Below are positions 8,517 through 18,156 of a stretch of 64,000 bases of DNA, in pieces. Position numbers and translations under genes: made by a program. Source of the DNA: Bacteroidia bacterium (GTDB lineage Bacteria; Bacteroidota; Bacteroidia; J057); contig JAWPMV010000001.1 of the NCBI GenBank assembly GCA_033391075.1, positions 3,968,001 to 4,032,000 of the forward strand. The letters are read 5' to 3'. Within the stretch, counting starts at the first letter, position 1; each line of letters starts with the position of its first letter. The notes below the pieces were generated by a model, which saw nothing but the letters and a program-made list of their open reading frames with translations, was not told where the DNA came from and ran no database searches.

Positions 8517-10634
8517 CTATGTCAGAGATTTTATCCTTAGCCGGAGAGAGTTTCCAATTACGATTACATCAGAGAAAGCCATAGCTGCTGCTGCTATGAT
8601 TGGTTTCAGCATGCCGATTGCTGCTAAAGGAATTGCCAGCACATTGTAAAAGAATGCCCAGAAAAGATTCTGATGAATCGTTTTTACAGTATGCTTACTG
8701 ATTTTATGCAAATCGATCAAACTATCAATTTTATCGCTGGATAGAATGACATCAGACGCATGCATGGCTACTTCGGTAGCTTTCGCCAGAGAAATGCCTA
8801 CATGAGCTCTGGACAAAGCCGGCGCATCATTTACTCCATCCCCGACCATAGCTGTTGAAACTTCATCCGAGAATCCTTTGATCATTTCCAATTTCTGATC
8901 GGGTAGCTGTTCGTAATAAATACGGTCTATGCCCAGTTCTTTGCCAACTTCTATACACTTCTCTTCTTTATCTCCGCTCAACAGGATTGTTTCAACTCCC
9001 AGTTTCTGAAAATAGGCGACCATATCTTTTGCACCGGTTCTTAACTCATCTTTTAAGTCTATACCTGCCCAAAACTCTCCATTCCGAAGGAGATACAGGC
9101 TATGATCTTTGATACCTGTTTTATTTCCAAGGATACGAGCTGATCCCAAATGATACAGATTCCCTTCTTTGTCTTCAGCTTTCATTCCTATCCCTTTCTC
9201 TTCTTCTACTTGTTTTAGCATTTTCAAACCTGCATGTGCCAACTCCCTTTGAATAGACTTTGCGATTGGATGAGAGGAATATAGTTCGATACTTCTCAAT
9301 ACTTTTTCAACCTCTATCCTATCAGATTCAGCCGTTTCTATGGCTGCAATCTTAAACTCACCACTGCTTAGCGTACCGGTTTTATCAAAAACTATCCGTT
9401 TAATCTTAGAGAATTTTTCCAGGGTACTTCCTCCCCGGATCAAAACGCCCTTTTTACTCGCCCTTCCAATCCCCACAATCACTGCTGTAGGAGTAGCCAA
9501 TCCCATTGCACAGGGACAGGAAATCACCAGAACAGCTATACTGTGAATGATAGATGCCTGTATACTTATTTCAAATACGAAGTAGGAAAGCAGAAATGTC
9601 AGTGCAGAAATCCCCAAGACTATGGGCACAAATACAGCACTGATGCGGTCAGCCAACTTCTGAATTTCCGGTTTATCTTTTTGGGCTGACTTAACCAGCT
9701 TAATGATCTGGGAAAGGATTCCTTCCTGAGCTGTTTTATTTACTCTAAACTGTAAATTTCCCTGAATGAGTAAAGTTCCACCTATCAGTTCCTGTCCCTT
9801 TTCTTTGGCCAGGGGCAAACTTTCCCCACTGATCATAGACTCATCCACTTCTCCCTGTCCTGCCAATACCAATCCATCAGTAGGAATTCGATCTCCTGTA
9901 TTCACCTGGAGAATATCCCCGATCTGCAAAGCTTTAATTTCTACTTCCTCCAGAACTTCCTGCCCATCTATCAATTTCAATCTTCGGGCTTTCTGGGGTT
10001 GAAGTCTCGCCAACTCGCGAATAGAAGAAGTAGTCTTTTTTACAGACCTTTCTTCCATCAAATTTCCCAATAAAACCAGGGTAATGATACTGGCAGCCGT
10101 TTCATAAAAGAGGAAATCAGGCCCTAATTGCAGCAAAGTCCCATATAAACTATAGCCAAAAGCTGCAATGGCTCCCATCGCTATCAATACATCCATATTG
10201 GGAACGCCCGTTTTCAGGGATTTCCATCCAGAAACTCCAAAATGAATCATTCCGATAATAAATACCGGACTGGCTAATACTAATTGAACCCAGGTATTGT
10301 GAAGCCAATGCCATGAGACAAACATATGCAGGATAAGGGGCAAAGTAAAAATAGCAGAAAGGTAAAAACGCCTTTCCAGCTTTGATAAGCCTTTCGTTTC
10401 ATCTTCTCCTTCTTCCTCCGTACTTACCTCATAACCAAGGCTTTCTATTCCTTCTATGATCCGGGGAATCTCTCTTTCGTTTAGCAACTCAAATTCCACC
10501 TCTCCATTGGCAAAATCAACAGAGACCCCTTCCATTCCCTCTTTTTTCAGGTATTTTTCCACTCCGAGGGCACAATTGTTACAGGTCATGCCATTGACCT
10601 GGAGGGATATATGTGTAAGTTCTTTTACAGACAT
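8517..10634 (-). CDS. copA: Copper-translocating P-type (P1B) ATPase
   Basis: Inner-membrane ATP-driven exporter, probably of Cu(I). 705 residues: one N-terminal heavy-metal-associated domain with GMTCNNC (15-21), about eight membrane helices, the actuator motif SGES (269-272), the CPC metal-site motif (373-375), the phosphorylation site DKTGT (417-421), the SSHPIAKS histidine-proline motif (about 453-460) and GDGVNDAP in the ATP-binding region. The CPC motif and CxxC domain fit Cu(I) or Ag(I) specificity. The gene is single with its own candidate promoter (10686-10693). No copper regulator gene is adjacent. Confidence 0.95.
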   Translation of the reverse strand: MSVKELTHISLQVNGMTCNNCALGVEKYLKKEGMEGVSVDFANGEVEFELLNEREIPRIIEGIESLGYEVSTEEEGEDETKGLSKLERRFYLSAIFTLPLILHMFVSWHWLHNTWVQLVLASPVFIIGMIHFGVSGWKSLKTGVPNMDVLIAMGAIAAFGYSLYGTLLQLGPDFLFYETAASIITLVLLGNLMEERSVKKTTSSIRELARLQPQKARRLKLIDGQEVLEEVEIKALQIGDILQVNTGDRIPTDGLVLAGQGEVDESMISGESLPLAKEKGQELIGGTLLIQGNLQFRVNKTAQEGILSQIIKLVKSAQKDKPEIQKLADRISAVFVPIVLGISALTFLLSYFVFEISIQASIIHSIAVLVISCPCAMGLATPTAVIVGIGRASKKGVLIRGGSTLEKFSKIKRIVFDKTGTLSSGEFKIAAIETAESDRIEVEKVLRSIELYSSHPIAKSIQRELAHAGLKMLKQVEEEKGIGMKAEDKEGNLYHLGSARILGNKTGIKDHSLYLLRNGEFWAGIDLKDELRTGAKDMVAYFQKLGVETILLSGDKEEKCIEVGKELGIDRIYYEQLPDQKLEMIKGFSDEVSTAMVGDGVNDAPALSRAHVGISLAKATEVAMHASDVILSSDKIDSLIDLHKISKHTVKTIHQNLFWAFFYNVLAIPLAAIGMLKPIIAAAAMAFSDVIVIGNSLRLRIKSLT

Positions 10635-10685
10635 TCTATTCTTAATTCAGGATAATTCCTGTAATTTATACGTCCAAAGTTCAGT

Positions 10686-10693
10686 CAAAGATA
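10686..10693 (-). promoter_or_regulatory. Candidate -7 element of copA
   Basis: On the - strand this reads TATCTTTG, an exact match to TAnnTTTG. It would give a leader of about 45 bases to the copA start at 10634. No TTTG -33 box is visible at the expected distance. Confidence 0.45.
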
Positions 10694-10757
10694 CCAGAAT
10701 TAAACAACACTTTCGACTGATTAACGTTATAGCAGAAAGAACCAAAAATCATTGTAT

Positions 10758-11513
10758 ATGAAGATCAATCATATGACTCTTGCATTGTTAATCGCTGGCC
10801 TTGCCATGCTTTACCCAGCGAAATCCAATGCCCAAGACACAGAAAAGAAACCAAAAGTTAATAAAGAACTCAAACAGGTAATGAAGGAATTGCCTGCTGA
10901 TCTCCAATTGCAGGTACTCCGATATGCAGAACGGCAAAAAGCTGTGTATATGGCTGCCAAAATCAAAAGAGAGGAGTTGGCCAATAGCCCAAAAGCTGTT
11001 GATATCAACGATCCCAGAGTTATTCAGCTTGAAAGTAGTAGCCCTGAAAAGGAACTAAAAGTAAAACCTCATCCGGAAAAAGCTCAGGAATTGAAAGTGA
11101 AGCCTGCAAACAATTCAAATTTTGCAGTTAGTCCTCCAGCTGCAGCCCCGGCTGCTCCTGCCAAACCTTCTTATATGCAGATCGCAGAGGAGATGCCACA
11201 GACCAACATTGAGTGGGTAGAAGAAAGTTTTGACTTCGGAGAGGTAAAGGAAGGGACTCAACCCAGCCATATCTTCCGTTTCAAAAATACTGGAGATCAA
11301 CCCCTAAAGATCACGAGAGTAAAACCTTCTTGCGGATGTACAACTCCCAATTGGTCCAAAGATGAAATCGAACCGGGCGGGGAAGGATTTGTAGAAGTTT
11401 CCTACAATTCAAAAAATCGTCCCGGCATGGCTAATAAATCTATAACCGTAACCGGAAACTTTAATGAACGCAATAAAGTATTGCGCTTTAAGGTGAATGT
11501 AATCCGTGAATAG
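10758..11513 (+). CDS. Secreted DUF1573 protein
   Basis: 251-residue exported protein from the ATG at 10758; a TTG at 10752 is in frame but less likely. Signal peptide about 1-26 (ending YPAKSNAQ), a Lys/Ala/Pro-rich linker with a short internal duplication of ELKVKP, then a DUF1573 domain (about 155-250) with the hallmark VKPSCGCTTPNWS and the strand pattern FDFGEVKEGTQPSHIFRFKN. DUF1573 adopts an immunoglobulin-like fold, is widespread in Bacteroidota and has no firm function. It diverges from copA, and a strong terminator follows. Confidence 0.88.
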   Translation: MKINHMTLALLIAGLAMLYPAKSNAQDTEKKPKVNKELKQVMKELPADLQLQVLRYAERQKAVYMAAKIKREELANSPKAVDINDPRVIQLESSSPEKELKVKPHPEKAQELKVKPANNSNFAVSPPAAAPAAPAKPSYMQIAEEMPQTNIEWVEESFDFGEVKEGTQPSHIFRFKNTGDQPLKITRVKPSCGCTTPNWSKDEIEPGGEGFVEVSYNSKNRPGMANKSITVTGNFNERNKVLRFKVNVIRE

Positions 11514-11531
11514 ATACAAAGCTTATAAAAC

Positions 11532-11563
11532 AAAAAAGGCCGGAGATGATCCGGCCTTTTTTT
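11532..11563. terminator. Strong bidirectional intrinsic terminator
   Basis: GGCCGGA (11538-11544) pairs with TCCGGCC (11550-11556), with an A-run before and a T-run after. It lies between the convergent DUF1573 and beta-helix genes and overlaps the last codons of the latter. Confidence 0.9.
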
Positions 11564-13829
11564 ATTTATCAATTAAGATTTGTTGTCGCATTATTGAGAG
11601 GGGGGTTTTTAGCATCAAGGTATACAAACCATTCGGAAGGTTCGGGACCTTAAGGCTAAGGCTATCCTGTACTGGATTTAAGGTTTGTTTTAAGACAGAT
11701 TTGCCTTGCAAGTCGATTAACTCCACAACCACCTCTTTATGGCTGATCGGGCTCCTCAGAAAGATTCCCAAATCTTCTTTGATCGGATTGGGGAAAACCT
11801 GCATGAATTCCTGATTTTCGAAGGCAAAGATTTCCAGAATGCGTGAGTAGTTTACTTCGCCATTCAAGTCTTCTAAGCCCAATCTGTAAAAGACCTTTGT
11901 GGAAGGGGATCTATAATCATAGGTATGCCCTATTCTACTTTTAAGTTCAGGATTCAGGACAAACTCGAAATTTTCTCCATCCAGACTTCTTTCGAGGATC
12001 AATGATTCCGGCATTTCTTCCAGTCCCAGATCAAAACGGAGGAAGACCGTTCCATTCTTAAGTCTTTCTCCAAAGAATTTGATGTCTCTGGCAGAAAGCG
12101 TCGCCCCCGGAGTTTCATAAGCCCCAATATCGTGGGTTGTATTTACGGGTACTGTAGTCCCATAAAAATCACGAGCTCCCACATTGATCCCAAATAAGGT
12201 ATTGAGATCCAGACCTGCATCTTCTAAGGGTGAACCTGCTTGTAGGGTATAATCATTGAGGGTCGGAAGATTGTTTGGATTTCCAATGATTCCTCCATTT
12301 CCGGCATTTACCAGTTGAGGATCAATCTCCAGACCTACATTGGTGAGCCCGACCATTTCCTGTCCGCTAGCTCTCCAGGCAGCCAAATTTCCATATACAG
12401 TTCCGGCCTCATTGTATTCATAGACTCCTGTCAAACTGAAGTAGGCATTTCCTGCAAAATCCAGATCCGTTGCAAACTGTTTATCCACCATGCGAATACC
12501 ATCCGCAGTAATAAAGACATTGTTTGAGACCTTTGCATTGGTTATGGCTCCACTTATAGAACGAATAGCTGCGGGAGCTGCTCCTGCACCTGCGCCGATA
12601 TAAACTACATTATTATACACATAGGATTGGTCGAGTACACCCGTACCCGGAGTTACGGCATCACGCCAAAACTGTATGCCTGCATAATCATTGTCGCGGC
12701 CATCATTTTGGCTGATATTATAGCGAATGGTGTTATTGATCATGTCACGGGACTCTCCGAATTCTGCCAGCAGAAAACCGGCGCCGTCATTATCATGTGA
12801 ATAGCAGTACTGTATCACACAATTGACACATCCTCCATCCAAATCAAAACCTCCACCATCCTTGGTACTATTGGTTTTATTTTCATAGGATTCGCTGCTT
12901 TGGATGATCCCATCTTTGGTATCCCAAAGCCAGATTCCTACGGGTCCTCCATTATTGGCGACATTATCGGCTCCATTATTATAAGCCACACATAGGTCTA
13001 TCAGAACATCTTCTGCATTTCCTACCACAATCCCATTACCGGTATGCTCTGTAGTCAATCCGTTTTGACCGGGATTATTATAGGCGGTACAGTTTTGGAT
13101 TAAAATGTCTCTATTGGGATAGATCGTAGTTCCTGTCAACCAATCACCGATGATTTCGATGCCAAAATCCCCATTATCATGTACATCTGCATAAGTGATT
13201 GATACGCTCTCCCAACCACTGGACGCCTGAGTTCCTCCACTACCTCTATAAATCTCAGTACCCTGAAATTTGATACCTCCGAGGTTAAAGCCAGATACTT
13301 CAACTCTACTGATTAGCACGTGCTCATAGCGATTAGGGATGACAGGCGTACCTGTGTCTGAGTAAAATACGATGCCCGCAAAATTATTCACTAGCCTACC
13401 TGCACCCACAAAATTCAGGTCTGTTATTTCAAAACCCGCACATTCGTAGGCTACGAAAGCATGTGCACCTGTGACATTTAGAGTTGCTCTACCCGTTCCA
13501 TAACTGGAAATTATGATAGGGTTTGCTGCAGTACCACTTCGGGCACCGGTAAAGAAAAGTCCGTTTGCAGAAACAAAGGTTTGTCCACCTTCAAAGAGGA
13601 CTTCATCACCAGGGCCTATTGCTGCCAGATTGACCCGATCAATAGTTTGCCAGGGATCTGCCGCAGTAAGGCCTGTATTCAGATCATTACCTGTAGGAGA
13701 TACATAATAAGTAACCGCCATTGTGTCGAATACAAAGGAGGTGAAAATGAGGAAAAGTAAAAATTTAGAGCAACAAGGAAGAGAAAGGTTTTTAAATATA
13801 GTCAGCCAACTATACCTGTCTATCCACAT
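11562..13829 (-). CDS. Secreted right-handed beta-helix protein with T9SS sorting domain
   Basis: 755-residue secreted protein. After a hydrophobic signal region (about 23-38, FLLFLIFTSFVF) the mature part opens with YYVSPTGNDLNTGLTAADPWQTI, typical of parallel beta-helix (Pbl/polysaccharide-lyase-like) proteins. Repeated Asn/Gly-rich rungs follow (IRYNISQND, YNNVVYIGAG, VSNNVFITADG). The C-terminus carries a T9SS sorting domain (VFPNPIKEDLGIFLRS to the end). Probably a polysaccharide-binding or lyase-like surface protein; no catalytic set can be named. The start is uncertain because the N-region before the signal helix is long (about 22 residues). Confidence 0.85.
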   Translation of the reverse strand: MWIDRYSWLTIFKNLSLPCCSKFLLFLIFTSFVFDTMAVTYYVSPTGNDLNTGLTAADPWQTIDRVNLAAIGPGDEVLFEGGQTFVSANGLFFTGARSGTAANPIIISSYGTGRATLNVTGAHAFVAYECAGFEITDLNFVGAGRLVNNFAGIVFYSDTGTPVIPNRYEHVLISRVEVSGFNLGGIKFQGTEIYRGSGGTQASSGWESVSITYADVHDNGDFGIEIIGDWLTGTTIYPNRDILIQNCTAYNNPGQNGLTTEHTGNGIVVGNAEDVLIDLCVAYNNGADNVANNGGPVGIWLWDTKDGIIQSSESYENKTNSTKDGGGFDLDGGCVNCVIQYCYSHDNDGAGFLLAEFGESRDMINNTIRYNISQNDGRDNDYAGIQFWRDAVTPGTGVLDQSYVYNNVVYIGAGAGAAPAAIRSISGAITNAKVSNNVFITADGIRMVDKQFATDLDFAGNAYFSLTGVYEYNEAGTVYGNLAAWRASGQEMVGLTNVGLEIDPQLVNAGNGGIIGNPNNLPTLNDYTLQAGSPLEDAGLDLNTLFGINVGARDFYGTTVPVNTTHDIGAYETPGATLSARDIKFFGERLKNGTVFLRFDLGLEEMPESLILERSLDGENFEFVLNPELKSRIGHTYDYRSPSTKVFYRLGLEDLNGEVNYSRILEIFAFENQEFMQVFPNPIKEDLGIFLRSPISHKEVVVELIDLQGKSVLKQTLNPVQDSLSLKVPNLPNGLYTLMLKTPLSIMRQQILIDK

Positions 13830-13916
13830 ATAAGGAGTATTGAGAAGATTCGTTTGGTAATTTACGAGAAAATTTCGTCTTATTCTAACATTCGTAAAAT
13901 TCTGCCCGTAAAAATT

Positions 13917-15338
13917 CTAGCGTAAATTTCGCAAAATTTGTGCCGAGGCTTCGGGATTGCTGGGAGCAAATGCAGAAGCATTTGCAATGGTCCCATCCTT
14001 TGAAATAATCATGTATCCCGGCAAGGTCCTGATGCCATAAGACATAGGAACTTCTGACCACAATCCTTTTGCCCAAACATGAATTCCTGCCAATTGAGTC
14101 TCCTCTACTTTTTGTAGCCAGGTTTTTTGAAATTCATCCAAAGAAACATTTAGTATGACTATGTCTTCATCCGAAAACTCAAAGGCCAACTTATTGATAT
14201 AACTTAGTTCGTTTTTACAGGGATCACACCAACTGGCCCAGAAATGCAGGTATATGGTTTTCCCTTGATAATCACTCAAGCTAACCATTTTCCCTTCACG
14301 ATCTTCCAGGCTAAAATCCGGAGCAGGATTTCCCGGAGCCAAAGCCAGAATATCTTTAAAGGCATATTCCAGATATTCTTTCAATGCCAATCCTTCTTCA
14401 GAGTTTACAAACTGAAAATACCGAGGCAGTACATCACCTGGATTCAGGTATTGAATCGCATGCATAAGGCTACGGGCTCGGAATACACTTAAGGGCATTC
14501 CAGTCAAATAATCCGGTGCACGATCATAGAGATAGGCAAAACGGGAGGAAGGACTCATTTTGCTGATCACTTTGCTATATTCATAGGCAAAGAAAGCATC
14601 CAGAAAGTCCTGGTATTCTCTCAGTTCCCAGGCTTCTTTATCCTGTATATTGAGTTCATTTAAAAAGCCATAATAGGATGTCCCTACGGGTACCCGTTCA
14701 TAGGGCAATTCATTCAGATAGGCATGTTTGACTGGGTATTCGAGTAAATCTCTTCCCCACATATACTCTATCCTTTTCGCCATATAGTCTACAAAATCTT
14801 CCGGCAAATCCTTATTCTCATCGAGAAAATTGAGTTTGTATTCTTTCTGACGGCTGAGGTATTCCAGATAGGAAGCTGGAGATGCTTCTTTGATGCGGTT
14901 ATTTGCTTCTCTTCTAAATAGTTTGTCTTCAAACTTGAGGAAGAAAGCCGCCAAAAACTGGCTGGCATTTACTCCGGAGCCATAGCCGGTAAAGACCAGG
15001 GTTTCATCAAAAGACTCAGCATCTGCAATCAGGTCAATACGATCTCCTGGGAAAAGGTAGACAACACTTTGCTCCCTGCCATAGCGCAGATAACAGGGCC
15101 GCGCCTTTTCAATGTTCAATTTGAGTTGAAAATTACCCTGACGATCCAGTTTAGCTTTGATGGTTTCCATCTCAGCCAAAGGATGCTCTCTGAAACTCAG
15201 GGATATTTCCCGGGTCTCATCATTTAATATATTTCCAAAAATCCGCACGGGCTGGCTAGCCCTTGCTTCAGTCCCCTGCAGAAGCAAGATACCAAAGAGG
15301 GAAAAAAGGATCTTGATTATCTTGAGGTCAGCTTGCAT
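13917..15338 (-). CDS. TlpA-like thioredoxin-fold thiol-disulfide protein
   Basis: 473 residues from the ATG at 15338; an upstream in-frame ATG at 15371 adds 11 residues before the signal peptide and is less likely. A hydrophobic signal segment (KILFSLFGILLLQGTEARA) is followed by a large N-terminal domain (about 25-335) beginning with a beta-rich DUF4369-like part. A C-terminal AhpC/TSA-Redoxin domain carries WCDPC at about 370-374 and the cis-Pro motif TLPGY. Likely an exported thiol-disulfide oxidoreductase acting on envelope proteins. The N-terminal domain is not assigned with confidence. Confidence 0.88.
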   Translation of the reverse strand: MQADLKIIKILFSLFGILLLQGTEARASQPVRIFGNILNDETREISLSFREHPLAEMETIKAKLDRQGNFQLKLNIEKARPCYLRYGREQSVVYLFPGDRIDLIADAESFDETLVFTGYGSGVNASQFLAAFFLKFEDKLFRREANNRIKEASPASYLEYLSRQKEYKLNFLDENKDLPEDFVDYMAKRIEYMWGRDLLEYPVKHAYLNELPYERVPVGTSYYGFLNELNIQDKEAWELREYQDFLDAFFAYEYSKVISKMSPSSRFAYLYDRAPDYLTGMPLSVFRARSLMHAIQYLNPGDVLPRYFQFVNSEEGLALKEYLEYAFKDILALAPGNPAPDFSLEDREGKMVSLSDYQGKTIYLHFWASWCDPCKNELSYINKLAFEFSDEDIVILNVSLDEFQKTWLQKVEETQLAGIHVWAKGLWSEVPMSYGIRTLPGYMIISKDGTIANASAFAPSNPEASAQILRNLR

Positions 15339-15515
15339 GGATGCTCTTGTTGAGAAAGCAAAATACTCCATTTCATACTTAGAATTGTCCGGATATTTTT
15401 TCCTTGAGCATTGTCAATCAAGATGATAGATTCATTTATTTAATTGACTATGGACAATCGCCTATTAGTACCTATCTTGTCAATGATTATAAGTTCAAAT
15501 TAAAAAAAATAGTCG

Positions 15516-15797
15516 ATGAAAACCTATAATTCTGAAGAAGCCGGGCCAAAACTTTCTGTACTTTCTGGCTGGGAATTTAAGAATGAAGGAATTGAGAAGA
15601 CCTTTATGTTTTCAGATTTTGTATCGGCTTTTGGTTTTATGAGTCAGGCTGCTATTCTGGCGGAGAAAGCCAATCACCATCCAGAGTGGTTCAATGTGTA
15701 CAATAAAGTAGAGGTACGCCTCAGTACACATGACGCTGGCGGCCTTACAGACTATGATTTTGATTTGGCTGCAAAATTCGACGCACTTATTTCTTAA
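15516..15797 (+). CDS. phhB: 4a-hydroxytetrahydrobiopterin dehydratase (PCD/DCoH)
   Basis: Dehydrates 4a-hydroxytetrahydrobiopterin to quinonoid dihydrobiopterin, recycling the pterin cofactor of aromatic amino acid hydroxylases; some homologues act in molybdopterin metabolism. The 93 residues match the family length. The active-site pattern is visible: EKANHHPEW, then [15 protein letters not shown] with the catalytic His pair and late Asp. No hydroxylase gene is in the window, so the physiological pterin is unclear. It ends 13 bases before dut. Confidence 0.92.
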   Translation: MKTYNSEEAGPKLSVLSGWEFKNEGIEKTFMFSDFVSAFGFMSQAAILAEKANHHPEWFNVYNKVEVRLSTHDAGGLTDYDFDLAAKFDALIS

Positions 15798-15810
15798 ATA
15801 TTTTACCCCA

Positions 15811-16245
15811 ATGCTCCAGGTTAAGATCATCAATACATCTTCCAATCCTTTGCCCAAATATGCCACTCCTGCCTCTGCCGGAGTAGATCTTTATGCCAAC
15901 AATGAAGAAGCTATTACCCTCGATAGCCTCGAAAGAACCCTTATCCCTACCGGTCTATTCATGGAACTCCCTATCGGATATGAGGCTCAGGTAAGGCCAC
16001 GCAGTGGTCTGGCTATAAAACATGGCATTAGCCTCGTAAATACGCCCGGTACCATAGACGCTGATTATAGAGGAGAAATCAAAGTCATCCTCGTAAATCT
16101 AAGCAAGGATCCTTTTACCATCGAAAAAGGAGAGCGTATCGCCCAAATGGTCATTGCCAAACACGAGCAAGTTGACTGGGTAGAAGTTCAGGAACTCAGC
16201 GCAACTGAAAGAGGCGCCGGAGGATTTGGGCATACGGGGAAGTAA
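15811..16245 (+). CDS. dut: dUTP diphosphatase
   Basis: Hydrolyses dUTP to dUMP and pyrophosphate, protecting DNA from uracil. The ATG at 15811 gives 144 residues, the usual trimeric dUTPase length; an upstream in-frame ATG would overlap the previous gene. The five dUTPase motifs are visible: [44 protein letters not shown] and the C-terminal [12 protein letters not shown] that closes over the site. Co-directional with the pterin dehydratase. A perfect hairpin overlaps the stop codon. Confidence 0.97.
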   Translation: MLQVKIINTSSNPLPKYATPASAGVDLYANNEEAITLDSLERTLIPTGLFMELPIGYEAQVRPRSGLAIKHGISLVNTPGTIDADYRGEIKVILVNLSKDPFTIEKGERIAQMVIAKHEQVDWVEVQELSATERGAGGFGHTGK

Positions 16246-16262
16246 TCGTCAGAGACGATTAC
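16242..16262 (+). terminator. Hairpin overlapping the dut stop codon
   Basis: GTAATCGTC and GACGATTAC form a perfect 9-bp stem with an AGA loop. The TAA stop of dut lies inside the 5' arm. There is no U-tract, so it may be a processing or stabilising structure rather than a classical terminator. Confidence 0.5.
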
Positions 16263-16279
16263 AGTTCGCAGGTATTCAT

Positions 16280-16337
16280 GTGTTCTCGTGTTCTCGAAAA
16301 ATCACCCGAACACAAGAAAACGAGAACACCAGAACAC
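16280..16337. repeat. GTGTTCT-type inverted repeat, copy A
   Basis: GTGTTCTCGTGTTCTCG (16280-16296) and CGAGAACACCAGAACAC (16321-16337) form a 17-bp stem with one mismatch, itself built of tandem GTGTTCT units. A second copy lies at 31474-31522. Both sit directly after the stop codon of a + strand gene (dut here). Confidence 0.8.
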
Positions 16338-16391
16338 TGCATTTCGCAATCGATCAATATTTCCCCTCCCTTCTTCGTTATACCTACACAT

Positions 16392-16437
16392 GCAGATAGT
16401 ATCTGCCCATATAGCGAATTTCTGGAATGAAATTCGC
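16392..16437. repeat. Two further perfect inverted repeats before the TPR gene
   Basis: GCAGAT-AGT-ATCTGC (16392-16406) is followed by GCGAATTTC-TGGAAT-GAAATTCGC (16414-16437). With the hairpins at 16242 and 16280 the 280-base dut-TPR gap holds four consecutive stem-loops. Confidence 0.55.
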
Positions 16438-16525
16438 CCTATGATGTAACCTCAACATACTTTACTGGTATTTAAAGAAAGATTTTAGGAACTTATACGT
16501 TCCCTAAGTAAAGAAATTAAGCCCA

Positions 16526-18133
16526 ATGCGAATTCCATCCCTCATATTCCTCTTGCTCGCTGCTACCGTAGTGTTTACATCCTGTAAAGGAGCAAAGGAC
16601 ATTAGGGACATGCAAGCAAAGAGTTTACAGGCTTCCGCGGAAGAAGAAGCATATGTCGAGCCTGATCTTACTGAATTTTTCAAACTCTTTGAAGATGAGT
16701 TGACAGAAAATGAAGAGGTAGAGCGTGATTTCGTGGAAGGCTGCACCCAAATGATGCGAGGCAATTTTGATGAAGCTCTCCGTCTTTTTGAAAAAGTACT
16801 CGAAGCAGATCCTGATAATCATCCCGCTCAATATAATAGTGCCCGCATTTATCTGGATCAGAAAAACTATGAAAAAGCAATTGAGCTTTCTCAACAAGCG
16901 GTAAAAGGACAATCCGATAATTATTGGTACCACAAATTTCTCGTCCGTGCCCTAAGAGCTGGTGGCGATATAGACAGAGCCATCAATGCCCAAAGCGATC
17001 TGGTCCTAAGTTTCCCGGAGAAATCTACGGAAAAAATGGACCTGGCAGAGCTGTATTTCAAAAGCGGCAATGCGAGTGGTGGCCTGAAAGTTCTAGACCA
17101 ATTGGAAAAAGAGAAAGGTATAAGCCGTTTGATAAGCTTGAGAAAGTTTGAGGTGGAAAAGGAAAGAGAGAATTATGAGGAAGCCCTGGAAAGCTTGGAT
17201 GAACTGCTGGAGATCGGAGATACCGATACAGGCATTTACCAAAGAAAATATGAAATGCTCTATAGACTGGGCAGATTTGAGGAAGGAGTTTCAACCTTGA
17301 ATGCCATTCTTGAGCAAGACCCGGACAATGGTTTCGCTCTCCTTTACCTGGCTGACTATTATAAAAAACAAAATCAGATTGAGAAGTCTGATGAGTACCT
17401 TTTCAGAGCCTTTGCAAACCCCCTGATTGAGTGGCAAGGCAAAATGAATATTATTCAGCAACTCCTCCCCTATGCAGACAGTGATGCTACAGTTCGGGGA
17501 AGGCTGAGCAGACTTCTTGAAATATTCAATGAAGCACATCCGAATAATCCTGAAGCGATTATGTTGCAAGGAAGACTGGGGAACAATGTTGCAGGAGGGG
17601 CTGCTCCAGATTTGGATGCTGTAAGAAGCGCTTTGGAAAAACAACCTATGCAAATTGAGCTTTGGTTGGAATTGCTCAATGCATCCAATTCTGCCAGAGA
17701 TTATGATCAATTATATAAAGACGCAGAGTTTGCCTTAGAGTATTATCCCAATCAAGGTCAATTCCTTTACTATTATGGAAAAGCTTCCAGCAGAACGCAG
17801 GATTATTCCGCGGCTGAGTATGCCTATAATAAATTGAAGAAAATTGCGGCTCAGGATGATTTCAGCCTGATAAGGACTCATTTGGGTCTAGGGGAAATGC
17901 ACAAACTTAAAGGAGAATCTGATAAAAGCGGTCAAGCGCTTAAGGAGGCTAAAACAATCCTCGATAGATTATCCGGAGCAAATGATCCGATATTCTTTGT
18001 ACTCCTGGGAGATTATTATGCAGTCTCTGGTGTTCCCGAACTGGCAGAAGAAGAGTGGAAGAAAGCAGCCAGAGAAGGAATAAAACTTGACATCAAAGCT
18101 CGCCTGAAAGAGTATGGATACGAGAAGGAATAA
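16526..18133 (+). CDS. TPR-repeat lipoprotein
   Basis: 535 residues. The signal peptide ends in a lipobox (FLLLAATVVFTSC, Cys at about 20), so it is probably a periplasm-facing lipoprotein. About ten tetratricopeptide-like helix pairs follow; clear ones include MMRGNFDEALRLFEKVLEAD, YNSARIYLDQKNYEKAIELS and FALLYLADYYKKQNQIEKS. TPR lipoproteins usually scaffold envelope complexes. No enzymatic domain is visible. It is convergent with the mla-type operon, whose mlaD ends 23 bases downstream; a functional link is possible but not shown. Confidence 0.88.
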   Translation: MRIPSLIFLLLAATVVFTSCKGAKDIRDMQAKSLQASAEEEAYVEPDLTEFFKLFEDELTENEEVERDFVEGCTQMMRGNFDEALRLFEKVLEADPDNHPAQYNSARIYLDQKNYEKAIELSQQAVKGQSDNYWYHKFLVRALRAGGDIDRAINAQSDLVLSFPEKSTEKMDLAELYFKSGNASGGLKVLDQLEKEKGISRLISLRKFEVEKERENYEEALESLDELLEIGDTDTGIYQRKYEMLYRLGRFEEGVSTLNAILEQDPDNGFALLYLADYYKKQNQIEKSDEYLFRAFANPLIEWQGKMNIIQQLLPYADSDATVRGRLSRLLEIFNEAHPNNPEAIMLQGRLGNNVAGGAAPDLDAVRSALEKQPMQIELWLELLNASNSARDYDQLYKDAEFALEYYPNQGQFLYYYGKASSRTQDYSAAEYAYNKLKKIAAQDDFSLIRTHLGLGEMHKLKGESDKSGQALKEAKTILDRLSGANDPIFFVLLGDYYAVSGVPELAEEEWKKAAREGIKLDIKARLKEYGYEKE

Positions 18134-18156
18134 ATTCCTTCCCGTACCGAAATATC

